Below are positions 62,843 to 64,000 of a stretch of DNA of 64,000 nt, piece after piece. Made by a program: the position numbers and the translations under genes. Position 1 is the first letter of the stretch; the number at the start of each line of letters is the position of its first letter. The stretch spans positions 45,321 through 109,320 of the forward strand of contig NZ_AZWQ01000026.1 of the NCBI RefSeq assembly GCF_000514815.1, given 5' to 3'. Source of the DNA: Salinispora fenicalii (GTDB taxonomy: Bacteria > Actinomycetota > Actinomycetes > Mycobacteriales > Micromonosporaceae). Below the pieces are notes generated by a model. It saw nothing but the letters and a program-made list of their open reading frames with translations, was not told the DNA's origin and ran no database searches.

Positions 62843-64000
62843 ATGGGGAGACTCTGCCGCTGGGCAGGCGGTGGCGCGGGCCGGGCCATCACCGGTTGGC
62901 TTCTTCTGGTGCTGGCGGTGATGGTCACGCAGGCGGTCGCAGTGTGGCCAGCGGCTGCGCAGGACACGCCATCACTGTCCGTCGCGTCGGACACCGTCCT
63001 TGCCTGGGGTCAGAACGACCAGGGTGAGTTGGGCGACGGGACCATGACCGACCGCACCGCGCCGGTGGCCGTCAACCTGCCTGCGGGAACCACCATCACG
63101 GCCATCTCCGCCGTCGGTGACTTCAGTCTGGCGTTGACGTCCACCGGCGGCGTCCTTGCCTGGGGCTCCAATTTGAGTGGTCAGCTGGGCGACGGGACCA
63201 CCACCGACCGCAGCACGCCGGTGGCCGTCAACCTGCCTGCGGACGCCGAGGTCACTGCCATCGCCGCCGGCGACGATCACTGTCTGGCGTTGACGTCCAC
63301 CGGCGCAGTCCTTGCCTGGGGCCGGAACGACCAGGGTGAGTTGGGCGACGGGACCATGACCAACCGCACCACGCCGGTCGACGTAAACCTGCCTGTGGGC
63401 ATCGAGGTCACTGCCATCGCCGCCGGCAACCATCACAGCCTGGCGATCACCTCCACCGGCACCGTCCTCGCGTGGGGCTCCAATTTCGGGGGCCAACTGG
63501 GCGACGGGACCATCATCGACCGCAACACACCCGTCGAGGTCAACCTGCCCGTAGGCGTCACCATCACGGCCATCGCTGCTCACGGCGACCACAGTTTGGC
63601 GTTGACGTCCACCGGCGCGGTCCTTGCCTGGGGCGACAATTCGAGTGGTCAGCTGGGCGACGGGACCACCACCGACCGCACCACGCCCGTGGCCGTCAAC
63701 CTGCCTGTGGGCACCGAGGTCACTGCCATCGCCGGCGGCAGCGATCACAGTTTGGCGTTGACGTCCACCGGCGCAGTCCTTGCCTGGGGCGAGAACGACC
63801 AGGGTGAGTTGGGCGACGGGACCATGATCGACCGCACCACGTCGGTGGCCGTCAGCCTGCCCGCAGGCGTCACCATCACGGCCATCACCGGCGGCAACCA
63901 TCACAGCCTGGCGATCACCTCCACCGGCACCGTCCTCGCCTGGGGCAGAAACGTGGCCGGCCAATTGGGCGACGGGACCACCACCGACAGCAGCACACCC
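62843..64000 (+). CDS. Secreted RCC1-repeat protein, N-terminal part (cut by window edge)
   Basis: An open frame of 386 codons runs from ATG 62843 to the right edge. GGAGG lies 8 bases upstream. A signal peptide or anchor (WLLLVLAVMVTQAVAVWPAAAQ, about residues 20-42) is followed by at least seven RCC1 repeats with LAWG.N..GQLGDGT and T.VAVNLP. The repeats are closely related in sequence to those of the protein encoded at 56425-58263, so the two are paralogues on either side of the oxoamine synthase/FAD pair. It may also have a C-terminal domain beyond the edge. Confidence 0.87.
   Translation, partial: MGRLCRWAGGGAGRAITGWLLLVLAVMVTQAVAVWPAAAQDTPSLSVASDTVLAWGQNDQGELGDGTMTDRTAPVAVNLPAGTTITAISAVGDFSLALTSTGGVLAWGSNLSGQLGDGTTTDRSTPVAVNLPADAEVTAIAAGDDHCLALTSTGAVLAWGRNDQGELGDGTMTNRTTPVDVNLPVGIEVTAIAAGNHHSLAITSTGTVLAWGSNFGGQLGDGTIIDRNTPVEVNLPVGVTITAIAAHGDHSLALTSTGAVLAWGDNSSGQLGDGTTTDRTTPVAVNLPVGTEVTAIAGGSDHSLALTSTGAVLAWGENDQGELGDGTMIDRTTSVAVSLPAGVTITAITGGNHHSLAITSTGTVLAWGRNVAGQLGDGTTTDSSTP

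Overview
The window is high-GC actinobacterial DNA. GTG and TTG starts are common, ATGA/GTGA stop-start overlaps are frequent, and pathway genes are tightly packed. The gene set (an NulO/pseudaminic-type glycan locus, a cyclic-di-AMP riboswitch ahead of a secreted peptidase, and a six-gene ketomemicin-type pseudopeptide cluster) best fits Micromonosporaceae, probably Salinispora. That placement is inference from gene content and remembered cluster distribution; no database was searched.

1-12.7 kb is a cell-surface nonulosonic acid locus. A leftward operon runs pseB-pseC-unknown-methyltransferase/kinase-like-spsF (cut by the left edge), and a second leftward operon runs GT2-pseH-pseI. Between them a rightward five-gene operon encodes an acyl carrier protein, a ketoreductase, an acyl-AMP ligase, a LuxE-like protein and a LuxC-like acyl reductase. 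It looks like an acyl-activating and acyl-reducing module inside a sugar locus. 12.7-16.0 kb holds transposase debris, then a ydaO/c-di-AMP riboswitch, a 28-codon leader ORF, a very strong hairpin and a secreted C39-like cysteine peptidase. 16.0-18.6 kb is a polysaccharide-type ABC exporter divergent from a TetR regulator with a palindromic operator.

18.6-48.5 kb is mostly core genome: a two-component system facing a TAXI solute-binding lipoprotein, a membrane glycosyltransferase-like protein, an App1-type phosphatase, phosphoglucomutase, NAD kinase, a large secreted M14 carboxypeptidase, Tex, a metallo-hydrolase, sdhCAB with a divergent LysR regulator, HrpA helicase, a PfpI/TetR pair, an IS701 transposase remnant, and an ECF sigma factor coupled to a CU044_5270-type membrane protein.

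48.7-55.5 kb carries an amidinotransferase facing a co-directional run of PGM1-type ATP-grasp ligase, MDR dehydrogenase, HpcH/CitE-like aldolase, alpha-oxoamine synthase and MaoC-like dehydratase. This matches the known ketomemicin logic: the aldolase, dehydratase and reductase build an acyl-CoA, the PLP enzyme forms the ketomethylene bond with an amino acid, and the amidinotransferase and ligase add and couple an N-amidino residue. 55.5-64 kb has a conserved unknown, two secreted RCC1-repeat (beta-propeller) proteins, one with a sortase-like tail and one running off the right edge, a small secreted protein with an M15-like His/Asp/His pattern, and a leftward pair of an FAD oxidoreductase and a second, N-terminally extended alpha-oxoamine synthase. 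This last pair is the least explained part of the window. No tRNA, rRNA, CRISPR array or replication origin was seen.
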